NCBI GenBank assembly: GCA_016706685.1
Contig: JADJJE010000015.1
Coordinates: 152,353-216,352, forward strand
DNA: 64,000 bases
Reading direction: 5' to 3'
From: Sandaracinaceae bacterium
GTDB lineage: Bacteria; Myxococcota_A; Polyangia; Polyangiales; Houyiibacteriaceae
Below are positions 10,601-18,749 of the stretch, piece by piece. Below the pieces are notes generated by a model, which worked only from the letters and a program-made list of their open reading frames with translations, was not told the DNA's origin and did no database searches. Position 1 is the stretch's first letter. Each line of letters opens with the position of its first letter. Position numbers and translations under genes: made by a program.

Positions 10601-10983
10601 CTGGTCAGGTCGCAGACCTCGTTGTTCCCCGGAAAGCGCTGGTCGTCGTCGTCGTCGCAGTCGTCGCCGCCGCACGCCGCGTCGGGGTGCCCGTCGCCGT
10701 CTGCGTCTTCGCAGCCCGTTTCGCACATGTCCGTGGCTTCATCGCAGCTCGCGGCTGCACACGGCAGCGCGCCCAGCAGGCAGCCGTTGGCAAGCGCGTC
10801 CGGGCTGCTGGGCATGCACAGCTCGGGGCCCGTGCAGAACAGCTCGTCATCGCAGTCCGCGTGACTGGTGCAGGGCGTCACCACGCTGGCGTCCCCCGCA
10901 GGTGTTCCAGGGCTGCCGCAGCCCGCGTACAAGCTCGTCAGCGCAGCGGCCATCATCCAAGCGGGGGCGGTCCTGATGCTCAT
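7624..10983 (-). CDS. Lipoprotein with MopE-type Asp-rich region followed by RCC1 repeats
   Basis: The chosen ATG at 10983 gives a clean lipoprotein signal (MSIRTAPAWMMAAALTSLYAGC), while an upstream in-frame start would add 19 uncharacteristic residues. The mature protein is about 1100 residues. Its N-terminal part (to about residue 430) has repeated DCDD, NGLDNDCDT and GDCDD Asp/Cys clusters like the calcium- or copper-binding repeats of MopE-related proteins. The rest consists of many RCC1-like blades carrying the signature CAL..G.V.CWG.N..GQLG, predicted to fold as beta-propellers. A surface-exposed, metal-dependent structural or adhesive role is inferred. This architecture is typical of Myxococcota. 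No enzymatic motif is seen. Confidence 0.85.
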   Translation of the reverse strand: MSIRTAPAWMMAAALTSLYAGCGSPGTPAGDASVVTPCTSHADCDDELFCTGPELCMPSSPDALANGCLLGALPCAAASCDEATDMCETGCEDADGDGHPDAACGGDDCDDDDDQRFPGNNEVCDLTSHDEDCDPCTVGTLDADQDLFLSAVCANEVTEAPSPACGIAVVYDATAGTVRGLDCNDATGMIKPGQAETCNVVDDDCDGSVDENLSLEPYWPDVDMDLAGDESATPVQACARPEGWASSAGDCDDLERDVRPFGTELCDGLDNDCDTTIDEQSTSYTFYRDLDDDGVGNSAEPTTSTTCDPPLGYSAVPGDCDDTNPSIYPGAAELCDRVDNNCSMVATPGGVSTDEDVDDDGHAPIGATCSSAEAGTFPADDCNEANATIHGGAAEFCSAIDEDCDGQTDESGTDVCGRDDTCDLGCLSGQRLSVGANQTCLVLTDGEVACWGDTGMYVPERLSTLSGVEQLSSGYSHTCVRLADRTVRCWGTNNYGQLGVGHTASVAGLATPLGLGEVLAVEASVLHTCALKSSGEVWCWGDNDEGQLGLGHTTVTPTPTRVPSLAGVVELQVSDGGACARTGHGHVYCWGYGATGDGVTMSSLVPVRASLTGVLELAADHRSNAVCARQASGWSCWGRATSAGTGGAGHLLSPTALSVPGGADAVTLGYSLGCALQDGTVSCWGSSAAASFGETIRPAGAVAASVAMTVPLTRLPSAIHCGQYVCCGLAGDEVTCWGSPHEPKLGDGPRDGTSPHIPLGLSNVTAIALGDGASCAIDDAGLQCWGEGNTAGFADGLTRYLPQVLTPNGITQVERSETRACSLDDVGTVRCWGGGVAGNVAATSGSRVPLVVDASAMGPATQVFVGGMSYNNSQRTCALDTGGAAWCWGGGTSGVCGNGTNGCSATPVAVSGGLTFTSLSLSPEHTCGVTADRDVYCWGSASYGRLGQGSTSGIWNTPQRVVGVGGVGFLTDITHVATGSSSTCALRSDGRVLCFGSGSGHALGNGSSADTSTPILVAGLTDADRLVCRSGCLARRLDGTWVGWGPNSNTQLGIVSVVSVPTPTPAAFGLELIHIESSGSRTCGIDAGGVAHCWGGGVSWPGNLLALPLVTVLTMPPPI

Positions 10984-11121
10984 GCTGTGCCCTTCACTCG
11001 CCCTCGCGCGAGTCACGTGTTGGCCCCAGTGTATCCACATGGGCGGGGATCTTGGCCAGGACTCTCCTGCTCTGCGGGGTACGCAGCTCCCTCACGTTCC
11101 TCCCCACGTGCGAGGGTGAGT

Positions 11122-12159
11122 TCACTCGTCCTCGTCGAAGGAGCCCGGGTCCACGTCGGCCATCTCGGTGGGCGGGATGCCCCGAAAGCGGCTGCCGGGC
11201 GCCACCAAGTTCTCCACGAAGCCGATGCCCTCACGGTCACCCCAGCGGAAGCGGCTGTGCTGCTCGTACCACATGGCGGCTTCCTGCGCGGCGTCCATGG
11301 CCTCCTCGTCGCGCTCGTCCCAGTCGTCGGGCAGTGGCGCCAGCACCACCGACCCGATCTCCTCCACGTCGATGACGTGCTGCACGCCGTCCACCGTCTC
11401 GAAGCGCAGGCGCCGGCGCTTGGCGCGCTTCCGGTGGGGCTCGTGCAGCTCGAGGATGTCGTGCTCGAAGCTGCGGATGGGCGTGACCTGCCCGGCCGTC
11501 GTGGTGATGGCGCCGTCCACATAGAGCGGCTTTCCGTCCTGGTCTTCCTGCAGCCAGAGGTTCACGCAGGCGTCGTCGAACTGCGCGTTGAGCCACGTGT
11601 AGAAGGGCAGGGCGGTCCAGCGGCGCACGCCCCAGCTGCGGTTCTTGTGGCCAATCGGGTCCACGAAGCGGTGCTCCCCGATGCGCACCTCGCCCGTGAA
11701 CTGCGAGCTGGTGGTCAGGTGCTCCATGTCGATGATGGGGTCCGGATCGCCCGCCAGGAACACGTGCTTGAAGTGGTAGCTGGGGCAGCGCGGGCGCCAC
11801 ACCAGGTCCGCCAGCAGGCCCACCTCGGCGTCTTCGAAGTGCAGCTTCCACTCCTGGTGCGGCGTCACGATCTCGAAGCGGTTCTCGCCCACCGTGATCA
11901 CGCGTCCCGTGGATTCCTCCAGCTTCTGGAACCAGATGCTGCGCACGTGGCGCGTGCCCACCCGCGCGAACACCGCCGAGCGCAGCAGGTTGCGGTGCGG
12001 GAACACTTCGAGCGTGGCGAAGATGCTCAGCTCGCCCGCGCGGTCCGTGATGAAGAAGTACGTGGCGTCGTCGAAGTCGCGGTGCGGGTGCGACGCCTCG
12101 CGCAGGGTCTTCGCGTCCTGGTGGATGGGGTAGTCGTCCAGCTCTCCGATGCGGCGCAT
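11122..12159 (-). CDS. Lipocalin/CrtC-like domain protein of unknown function
   Basis: A 345-residue soluble protein with no signal peptide or membrane segment. Alternating aromatic-rich strands and the central motif GHKNRSWGVRRW resemble the D/H-R-SWG-R motif of hydroxyneurosporene-synthase/tocopherol-cyclase-like lipocalin proteins (DUF7064/7065-type), in which two lipocalin folds bind a hydrophobic ligand. ATG 12159 was chosen because it directly precedes conserved-looking sequence; an in-frame start 36 bases upstream is Arg-rich and unlikely. The C-terminus is acidic. It is divergent from the FGE-like gene with a 107-base gap. No substrate can be assigned. Confidence 0.6.
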   Translation of the reverse strand: MRRIGELDDYPIHQDAKTLREASHPHRDFDDATYFFITDRAGELSIFATLEVFPHRNLLRSAVFARVGTRHVRSIWFQKLEESTGRVITVGENRFEIVTPHQEWKLHFEDAEVGLLADLVWRPRCPSYHFKHVFLAGDPDPIIDMEHLTTSSQFTGEVRIGEHRFVDPIGHKNRSWGVRRWTALPFYTWLNAQFDDACVNLWLQEDQDGKPLYVDGAITTTAGQVTPIRSFEHDILELHEPHRKRAKRRRLRFETVDGVQHVIDVEEIGSVVLAPLPDDWDERDEEAMDAAQEAAMWYEQHSRFRWGDREGIGFVENLVAPGSRFRGIPPTEMADVDPGSFDEDE

Positions 12160-12266
12160 GGCGCGAGGGTGCCTTCGACGCGCGAGCCGCGGCAAGCCTC
12201 GGGTGCGTGCGCTTCCTGCCCGAGGACCCCTTGACGGGTGTCGAGCGTTCGAGGCAAGACGGCGGA

Positions 12267-13058
12267 ATGCTCTCGCTCTCGCTCGCCGAGTTCCCGTCGC
12301 TCTCGACCGAGGAGCGCCTCGCGCTGGGTCGTCAGCTGGCCCACACCCTCGGCCCCGCGTGGGCGGCGAGCGGAGAGCTGGTGGGCTCCTCCCAGATGAT
12401 CGAGCTGGTGCACCAGAGTGGCGTGGCGTTCGTGGTCGTAGGCCGGGCGCGCTTCGAGCGAGGCCTGCGGGATGCGGAGCGCGACGCGCTGATCACCGCC
12501 ATGCTCGGCCCGCAGGGGGAGGACGAGGCCGAACTCGACCTGGAAGCGGAGCGCAGGTTCATGGCGCGGCAGATTCCCCCCAACGCGATGGCACCCGAGC
12601 TCGTCGAGGTCCCCGCGTTCCTCATCAGCCGTGAGCCGCTCTCGGTGGCCCGCGCGGCCAGCCTCGGCACGAGCCCGCTGCAGGATCTCGGCTATCCCGA
12701 AGCGCTCGCCGACGCCTCCGAGTGGGGCGCATTCACCATGGACCTGCCCGATGGACTTCGGATGCCGACCGAGGACGAGTGGGAGCTCGTCGCGCGCGAG
12801 GGCGGACCGGGGTCCTGGATCGTCCCTGTGCCGCCGGACGGCTTTCCGGGCATGTGGCCACCCGCAGAGATCTTCGCCCTCGAGAACGCGTTGGGCCTCC
12901 GTGCCATGGCCGTCAGCCAGGTCTTCGCGAATGGCTATCGGCGTGGCATCGGCGACGGTCGCGGCAACTGGGGCGGCTCGAGCGGCAACGCCGAGCTCCA
13001 TGCGGCCGCGCGCTGGCCCGAAGGCTTCGGAGCATCACGGCTTGCACGCAGCTTGTGA
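12267..13058 (+). CDS. Distant FGE/SUMF1-type (formylglycine-generating-enzyme-like) protein
   Basis: A 263-residue protein. The segment GLRMPTEDEWELVAREGG matches the LPTEAEWEYAARGG signature of the FGE-sulfatase fold, and AFLISREPLSV upstream matches the family's fold-start strand. The active-site cysteine pair of true formylglycine-generating enzymes is absent, since the protein has no cysteine at all, so it is probably a structural or ligand-binding relative. The ATG at 12267 was preferred over one 60 bases upstream whose leader looks non-coding. It is shorter than typical family members and its C-terminal end is abrupt. A frameshift near the 3' end is possible because the next frame continues with plausible codons. 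Confidence 0.6.
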   Translation: MLSLSLAEFPSLSTEERLALGRQLAHTLGPAWAASGELVGSSQMIELVHQSGVAFVVVGRARFERGLRDAERDALITAMLGPQGEDEAELDLEAERRFMARQIPPNAMAPELVEVPAFLISREPLSVARAASLGTSPLQDLGYPEALADASEWGAFTMDLPDGLRMPTEDEWELVAREGGPGSWIVPVPPDGFPGMWPPAEIFALENALGLRAMAVSQVFANGYRRGIGDGRGNWGGSSGNAELHAAARWPEGFGASRLARSL

Positions 13059-13164
13059 GCGCAGCCAGTGCGCGACCGTGGGTCCGCCGCATCCGTCGGC
13101 GGGCGGCCCGGGCGCCAGAAGCTGCTAGACCGTGGGCCTGCCGTCCCTGCCTCTGCCGGAACCC

Positions 13165-14139
13165 ATGAGCGCCTCCCCCAAAGACCCCAACGCGCAGCCT
13201 GCTCCGGGCACGCTGCAAGAGCTGTTTCCCGCGCTAGCCCGGCCCACGCCCGCGCTGCCGCTCGAGCCGCTGCATGCGCGCGTGCTCACCGTGCTCGAGC
13301 CGGCAGGCGCAGCGCTGGTGCTCACCTGCTGGCGCAACCCGGGCGGCGCTGCGGGTCTGCACGCGGGCCTGCGCCCCAAGGTGGAGGCCGCGCTGGTGGC
13401 GGAGCTGTCGCGTCCGGCGTCCGAGCTGGTGGAGCTCACGCACGAGCTGCGCTTCCTGCGCCTCGCCGTGTTCGACGAGATTGGTGGAGACGTGCCCGGC
13501 GCGCTGCGGGCCTTCGGGCTGCAGCCGGTGTCGCTCGACGCCGTGCGTGAAAGCGGTGGCTGGCGCGAGGCGCTGGCGCACCTGCGCGGCGAGGCCCAGC
13601 GGCACGGCCACGTGGTGCCCGACGAGCCGCTCATGGCCTTCGAGGCCGACATCCTGCTGCCCGGGCGCACAGCCAGCGGTATCGCCGCGCTCGAGCAGGC
13701 GCTGCGGCAGCGCCTGGGCGATGAGATCTTCGGCGTGCGCCCCGGCGCGCTGTACGCCCACCTGGCGGCGCTCACCCCACAGCACTTGGGCCTCACGCTC
13801 ACGCCCACCTGCGAGGGCCTCGCCGCGCTCGAGCACGAGTTGATGTCGCTGGCTCCGGGCCCCATTCGCCTGATTCCCCCCGCCATCTTCCAGGCGCTCT
13901 GCGACTTCGTGGCCGTCATCGCCGCGCGCGAGTTCCAGCGCCGCGTGGAGTGGGCCCCGAGCGACCCGGACGAGCTGGGCCTCTGCCCGCCGCCGCTGGT
14001 GCGCGCGCACCTCGACGGGGCGTGGGTGCACATTCCCCTCGGGCTTCACCTCCTGCGCTGGTGCGTCATGCCCGTGCAGCCGGGCGAGGTGGTCCCGCCG
14101 CTCTGCGACTGGGTGCTGGACCAGTTCGGGCAGCGCTGA
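13165..14139 (+). CDS. Conserved-looking protein of unknown function
   Basis: A 324-residue, Leu/Ala/Pro-rich cytoplasmic protein without signal peptide, membrane helix or recognisable catalytic motif. The ATG at 13165 is favoured over a GTG 33 bases upstream because the intervening residues are Pro-rich and irregular. Third-position GC is very strong throughout and no other frame is convincing, so the gene is real. The downstream 71-residue gene begins 7 bases after its stop and is probably co-transcribed. No function is proposed. Confidence 0.7.
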   Translation: MSASPKDPNAQPAPGTLQELFPALARPTPALPLEPLHARVLTVLEPAGAALVLTCWRNPGGAAGLHAGLRPKVEAALVAELSRPASELVELTHELRFLRLAVFDEIGGDVPGALRAFGLQPVSLDAVRESGGWREALAHLRGEAQRHGHVVPDEPLMAFEADILLPGRTASGIAALEQALRQRLGDEIFGVRPGALYAHLAALTPQHLGLTLTPTCEGLAALEHELMSLAPGPIRLIPPAIFQALCDFVAVIAAREFQRRVEWAPSDPDELGLCPPPLVRAHLDGAWVHIPLGLHLLRWCVMPVQPGEVVPPLCDWVLDQFGQR

Positions 14140-14146
14140 GGCGGCC

Positions 14147-14362
14147 GTGCCACTCGACCCGAACGACCTGATCCCGGACGTGCGCGACGGCCTCACGCGC
14201 GTGGAGCGCGTGATCCTGTTCTGCCTTCACGAGACCCAGAAGGAGTTCCCGGGCCGCAACGTGCCCACGGCCACGCTCTACGGGCGCGTGGTGGAGCACA
14301 TCGACATCAGCGTGCCGCAGTTCCAGCGGGTGCTGCAGCGGCTGACCGGCCGCGGGGTGTAG
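14147..14362 (+). CDS. Small helical protein, possible winged-helix-like fold
   Basis: A 71-residue protein starting with GTG seven bases after the preceding stop, so translation is probably coupled. The sequence is helical in character (residues 14-30), followed by PTATLYGRVVEHIDIS and a second helix ending in LQRLTGRGV, an arrangement like a small helix-turn-helix or winged-helix domain in which a recognition helix precedes a Gly-Val hairpin. This is inferred from pattern only. It converges on the PPK2 gene with 27 bases between. Confidence 0.55.
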   Translation: MPLDPNDLIPDVRDGLTRVERVILFCLHETQKEFPGRNVPTATLYGRVVEHIDISVPQFQRVLQRLTGRGV

Positions 14363-14389
14363 CGCACCCAGGCTGGCCGGCGCCGCGGC

Positions 14390-15544
14390 TCAGCCTTGTC
14401 CCGTCGAGTCCAGCTGGTCGTCGCTCTGCACCGAGACCAGCGCGGGCCGCCCCACCACCAGCGGGTCCACCGCGCCCACTGCGGCCAGGTCCTTGTTGGC
14501 GTACGGCAAGCGGTGCAGCAGGTAGCGCATGGCGTTCAGGCGCGCGCGCTTCTTGCAGTCGCTCTTCACCACGGTCCACGGTGCGTCCGAGGTGTCGCAG
14601 TGCAGGAACATGGCCTCCTTGGCGCGGGTGTAGTCGTCCCACTTGTCGAGCGACGCCACGTCCACCGGGCTCAGCTTCCACTGCTTGAGCGGGTGCGCCT
14701 CGCGCTCCTTGAACCGGCGCCGCTGCTCGGCCTGGCTCACCGAGAACCAGAACTTGATGAGGTGCACGCCGCTGCGCACCAGGTGCCGCTCGAACTCGGG
14801 CGCCTGCCGCATGAACTCGTCGTACTCCTGGTCCGTGCAGAAGCCCATCACGCGCTCCACGCCCGAGCGGTTGTACCAGCTGCGGTCGAACAGCACGATC
14901 TCGCCGCGCGTGGGCAGGTGCTGGATGTAGCGCTGGAAGTACCACTGGCCCCGCTCCACGTCGCTGGGCTTCTCGAGGGCTACCACGCGCGCACCGCGCG
15001 GGTTCAGGTGCTCCATCATGCGCTTGATGGCGCCGCCCTTGCCGGCCGCGTCGCGCCCCTCGCACAAGATGACCACGCGCTGGCCCGTCTCCTTCACCCA
15101 GGCCTGCAGCTTGAGCAGCTCCACCTGCAGGCGGTACTTCTCCCGCTCGTAGCGCTTCCGGCTCAGCAGGTTCTTGTAGGGGTAGCGGCCGTCGCGCCAC
15201 TTGGGGTGCAGCTCGGTGTCCGGGTCCACGCCCAGGGTGGTCGGGCTCTCGGTCTCCCGGTCGAACAGGGCCTTGCGCAGGGCCTTGGCTTCATCGGGGG
15301 ATGCGCCGGCGATCAGCGCCCGAAGCTGCGCCACGGCCTCGGCATCCGTGAGCAACCCACGGCTGTCCTTGGTGAGCACGTCTCGCACGACCTCGGCCTG
15401 CTGCGTGTGCGTCCGCAGTGTGCCGCGGGCCACGCGCTCCGCCGAGGCAGGGCCCACCACGGTGTCGCCGGACGCCACGGCTCTCGGACGCCGTGCTCGG
15501 GCCGGTGCGGGGGGAGATGTTGGACGGGTGGTCTTGCGGGCCAT
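14390..15544 (-). CDS. ppk2: Polyphosphate kinase 2 (PPK2) family protein
   Basis: A 384-residue cytoplasmic enzyme that transfers phosphate between polyphosphate and nucleotides. Residues about 110-355 form the PPK2 domain: PYKNLLSRKRYEREKYRLQ, Walker A GRDAAGKGG (163-171), the lid-region arginine/lysine cluster, Walker B LFDRSWYNRSGVERVMGFC, and the PWTVVKSDCKKRARLN C-terminal motif. The single-domain size fits PPK2 class I (NDP-phosphorylating) enzymes. The first 60 residues are a disordered basic extension. The gene is monocistronic, converging with the small gene at 14147-14362. Whether it runs towards ATP synthesis or polyphosphate synthesis is not visible. Confidence 0.93.
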   Translation of the reverse strand: MARKTTRPTSPPAPARARRPRAVASGDTVVGPASAERVARGTLRTHTQQAEVVRDVLTKDSRGLLTDAEAVAQLRALIAGASPDEAKALRKALFDRETESPTTLGVDPDTELHPKWRDGRYPYKNLLSRKRYEREKYRLQVELLKLQAWVKETGQRVVILCEGRDAAGKGGAIKRMMEHLNPRGARVVALEKPSDVERGQWYFQRYIQHLPTRGEIVLFDRSWYNRSGVERVMGFCTDQEYDEFMRQAPEFERHLVRSGVHLIKFWFSVSQAEQRRRFKEREAHPLKQWKLSPVDVASLDKWDDYTRAKEAMFLHCDTSDAPWTVVKSDCKKRARLNAMRYLLHRLPYANKDLAAVGAVDPLVVGRPALVSVQSDDQLDSTGQG

Positions 15545-15631
15545 GAAGGTTCCTCCGGGGGAGTGATGATGGCATCACCCATCCGTCCGAGCTTGCGCTG
15601 GGTCAATGCCTCCCGCGAAAAGCGCCGCGCT

Positions 15632-16039
15632 TCAGCGCGTCATGATGGCGATGCACGGGCGGAGGCACGTCTCCCAGGCGGCCCCCGTGACGTGGTCGAA
15701 GTGCGGGTCACACTCCCCAGCGGCCTGCACCAAAGCAGCGAGCCACTGGTCGTAGAACTCGGCCTTGATGTCCAAGCCGCGCTCTCCGTGCGAGCGCGCG
15801 ATGGTGGCCAGGTGCTCCATGCCGTCGGAGAAGCCACCCGCCGCCCGCGCCACCAGGTAGAGCGAACCCCGCAGCACGCTGCGCTGGCGGTTCATGTCCA
15901 CCCCCGCGAAGCGGGCCGCCACGGCGTCGCTGCTCTTCAGGAAGATGTCGTAGAAGCGCTCGAGGAAGGTCTCGCTCGCCGCGCACCGAAAGAGGCTGTT
16001 CTCGAACGTGGTGTAGGTGGCGGGGTCGATGGCCGACAT
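15632..16039 (-). CDS. Single-domain globin
   Basis: A 135-residue protein of globin length. The pattern LATIARSHGERGLDIKAEFYDQWLAAL matches the bacterial globin F-G helices with the proximal haem-binding histidine in RSHGERG; the N-terminal TYTTFENSLFRCAASETFLERFYDIFL fits helices A-B. The ATG at 16039 is preferred because residues encoded upstream are Arg/Pro-rich and not globin-like. It should bind haem and act in oxygen or nitric-oxide binding or sensing. No fused flavodomain or GGDEF domain is present. It lies 87 bases upstream of nothing on its own strand except ppk2, which runs the same way. Confidence 0.85.
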   Translation of the reverse strand: MSAIDPATYTTFENSLFRCAASETFLERFYDIFLKSSDAVAARFAGVDMNRQRSVLRGSLYLVARAAGGFSDGMEHLATIARSHGERGLDIKAEFYDQWLAALVQAAGECDPHFDHVTGAAWETCLRPCIAIMTR

Positions 16040-16207
16040 CGTGAGGCGCTCCGGGGGAGGCCCCATGCTCGCACGGCTTGCCGTTCGCATGCTATCGGCA
16101 CTGTGACGAGGCGCCGCGGGGTGCACCCCGGCAGCGGAACGTGAGAGGGCCCGAGCCGCTCGCAGTCGAGGCGGCCCAGGCCCTTCCGAGCGGTCTGAGC
16201 AGGGCGC

Positions 16208-18661
16208 CTACGGAGCTGGGCACCCGATTTGGTTGTGATTGTATCCAGTGCCTGATCCGCGAGAGATCATGGGATTTCCCGTCGAGGCGGAAGCCACGGT
16301 GATCCAGGCAGTGACAGCCGAGGCACGGAAGATCTCCTCGCTCACTGTCGTGGTGAGTCGCTGCACGAGCTCACCATCGCTCGTCCGCGCCACCAGCCAG
16401 AAGGCGTTGCCCGACCCTTCGAGATCCAGCGTGCTGTTGAACGTGCTCGCCCCAATCGGCGTCGCCACCGTGCGGGTGCTCGTGACGACCGGACACAGGG
16501 TTCGCGCGTAACCGCTCAGGCAGTTGAGAGAAGCTGTCAGGTAGTGGAAGCGGGGAAGGTTGTCGGGCCCCACGTACGCAATACCCACGCCGAAGGTGCT
16601 GACCGCCACCGTGGGGTTGCTGCCTGCGCCCACCGCCGCGTTCGAACTCACCACATGGCCCGCCGAGACGAGCGCCACGTTCACCGTTGGAGTGAGGCCC
16701 GTGACCCAGGTGACCACGTAGCCGCCGCTTGCGCCGCGCGCCGCGATGTCCATGCCCAGTTCCGCGCGCGGGTTGCTGCCGGGGAGGGCCACGGAGGTCG
16801 CCAGCGCTCCCGCGAAGTCGATGTGACCCACGCGAATCGACGAACCCGACTGGAAGACGGTCATGGCGTCGGTGCTGGAGTTGGCGGCCACTCTCGCGAT
16901 GCCATTCACCGCGTTGTCGTTGATGAACTCCGAGTCTTGCGAGGCAGGGGCTCCACTGCTGAGGCCGATCCGCTGGACGTTGACTCCGCTGCCCGCTCTC
17001 GCGCTGACGGTCACCCACTGCGTGTCCGAGACCCGCCCGACGTCTACCGAGACCACGTTGCTGGAGTCCAGGGCGGTGGCGCTGTGGGTCACCGTTCCGC
17101 TCGCGTTGGTGCGGTACACCAGCGCAACGTCTCCGTAGCGTTGAATGCCCACGAAGCCGCTACCGTCGCTCGCCAGCTTCGCCGTGTGGCCCACCGGGGC
17201 ACTCATGCTCGTAGAGAACGCCCGCACACCCTCGTCCACGAAGCCATCGCAGTCCTCGTCGACGGTGTTGCACACCTCGCTGGGCGGAGTGCACGCCGCC
17301 GCCCCCGGAATGCCACACATCGCCGTGCAGCTCCCCGTTCCCATCGTCCCACAGGTCGTCGAGCACGCCACGCTCGTCCCCAGCACGCACGTGAACGCCT
17401 CGTCCGACGCGCCACTGCAGTTGTTGTCCTCGGCGTCGCACACCTCGGCGTTGCTGGTCCAGCACACATCGCACGTGTCGTCGCAGTCGTTCTGGTTCAC
17501 CACGTAGCCGTTCGGCACCCCGCAGGCGTCCATGAACATGGCCGGATTGCCGTGTGTGTCGGCGTCGGCGTCCCGGAAGAACCGCGTTGTGACGCCTTCG
17601 TCGATGCCGCCCGTGCAGTTGTTGTCGAGGGTGTCGCAGGTCTCGGATGCGCCGGTCCAGCACACGTTGCACATGTCGTTGCAGTCGTTCGCCGTCGTCA
17701 CGTAGCCGTTCGGCAGCGAGCACGCCTGCATGCTCATCCCCGGTGCGCCACGGTTGTCGCCGTCCTGGTCGCGGTAGTACGTGGTCCGCACCCCCTCGTC
17801 CACGCCGTTCGAGCAGTCGTCGTCCAGCCCGTTGCACGTCTCGGGCTGGGGTCCCGTGCTCCCCGTGCACACCACGCTGCTGTTCACGCACATCAGCACG
17901 CCGGCCACGCACTCGCCGGTGTCCGTGCCGCACACGGCGCCGCCGCCCGGGTTGCCGTTGTCGTCCACGCCGTCGCAGTCGTCATCGTCCCCGTCGCACT
18001 CCTCGGCGGTGGGGCCCGTCGCGCCTTCGCAGTCGCCGTAGACACCGGCCGCCGTACACGTCTGGGTGCCGAGCGCGCACTGGCCCACGTCCGTGCCGCA
18101 GTCGCGCGTCTGGCCCACAGCGCAGTCGCAGTCTTCGTCCACCTCGCCGTCGCAGTTCTCGTCCTTCGTGCCCTCGCAGACCTCGGCGATGGCTGGCGCC
18201 ACGCCGCCCTCGCACGCGCCCAGCACGCCACCCACGCAGAGCTGCGTGCCGGTGGAGCACTCGCCCTCGTTGGTGCCGCACACCACCGCGATGTCCTCGT
18301 CCACCTCGCCATCGCAGTCGTTGTCTTCCCCGTCGCAGACCTCGGCGCCCGTGCTGCACACCGCACAGGTGTCGTCGCAGTCGTCATTGTTGTCGGCGTA
18401 GCCCTCGGGGGCGCTGCACGCGGAGACGGGCTCACCGGCCCCCGCGCCGTCGTCGTCCGTGTCGGGATAGAAGTTGGTGGGGGTGCAGGCGTCATCACCG
18501 CCGTCGACCAGCGAGGTGCCCATGTCGGGGGCGGCTTCACACACGCCAGCGACGAGCACGGTGCCGGCAGGGCAGCCGAGATCCTCGCGGCAGCCGGAAA
18601 GAAGAAGCGTCAGGCCGAGCGCGCACGCCAGCGGGACGACGATGGGTTTCAGGTCGTTCAT
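16208..18661 (-). CDS. MopE-type Asp/Cys-rich surface lipoprotein
   Basis: The ATG at 18661 gives a typical lipoprotein signal, MNDLKPIVVPLACALGLTLLLSGC; the frame is also open further upstream but that stretch is Arg/Ser-rich and overlaps the PEGA gene. The 817-residue product has at least nine MopE-like repeats (NDCDDTC, EVCDGEDNDCDG, ETCNGLDDDCSNG) between residues about 30 and 480, each rich in Asp and Cys and predicted to bind calcium or copper. The C-terminal about 300 residues (beta-rich, RYGDVALVYRTN and similar) look like a beta-propeller or adhesin module. Predicted to be outer-membrane-anchored and surface exposed. Confidence 0.85.
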   Translation of the reverse strand: MNDLKPIVVPLACALGLTLLLSGCREDLGCPAGTVLVAGVCEAAPDMGTSLVDGGDDACTPTNFYPDTDDDGAGAGEPVSACSAPEGYADNNDDCDDTCAVCSTGAEVCDGEDNDCDGEVDEDIAVVCGTNEGECSTGTQLCVGGVLGACEGGVAPAIAEVCEGTKDENCDGEVDEDCDCAVGQTRDCGTDVGQCALGTQTCTAAGVYGDCEGATGPTAEECDGDDDDCDGVDDNGNPGGGAVCGTDTGECVAGVLMCVNSSVVCTGSTGPQPETCNGLDDDCSNGVDEGVRTTYYRDQDGDNRGAPGMSMQACSLPNGYVTTANDCNDMCNVCWTGASETCDTLDNNCTGGIDEGVTTRFFRDADADTHGNPAMFMDACGVPNGYVVNQNDCDDTCDVCWTSNAEVCDAEDNNCSGASDEAFTCVLGTSVACSTTCGTMGTGSCTAMCGIPGAAACTPPSEVCNTVDEDCDGFVDEGVRAFSTSMSAPVGHTAKLASDGSGFVGIQRYGDVALVYRTNASGTVTHSATALDSSNVVSVDVGRVSDTQWVTVSARAGSGVNVQRIGLSSGAPASQDSEFINDNAVNGIARVAANSSTDAMTVFQSGSSIRVGHIDFAGALATSVALPGSNPRAELGMDIAARGASGGYVVTWVTGLTPTVNVALVSAGHVVSSNAAVGAGSNPTVAVSTFGVGIAYVGPDNLPRFHYLTASLNCLSGYARTLCPVVTSTRTVATPIGASTFNSTLDLEGSGNAFWLVARTSDGELVQRLTTTVSEEIFRASAVTAWITVASASTGNPMISRGSGTGYNHNQIGCPAP

Positions 18662-18749
18662 GAGTAAGGTCCCCTGCTTTCGAAGTTGGAGTGAAGGACT
18701 CCCGCGTTCTCGGCCCACCCGAGCCGAGGTTGCTTGCGGAGAGGAAGAT

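Noticed and set aside
7624..10983. CRISPR or tandem DNA repeat
   Set aside because: The apparent repeats are protein repeats (RCC1/Asp-rich) with diverged DNA sequence and no spacer pattern.
16544..18667. Long open frame opposite the MopE-type lipoprotein
   Set aside because: His/Val/Ala-rich; explained by reading repeated Asp/Cys codons on the other strand.
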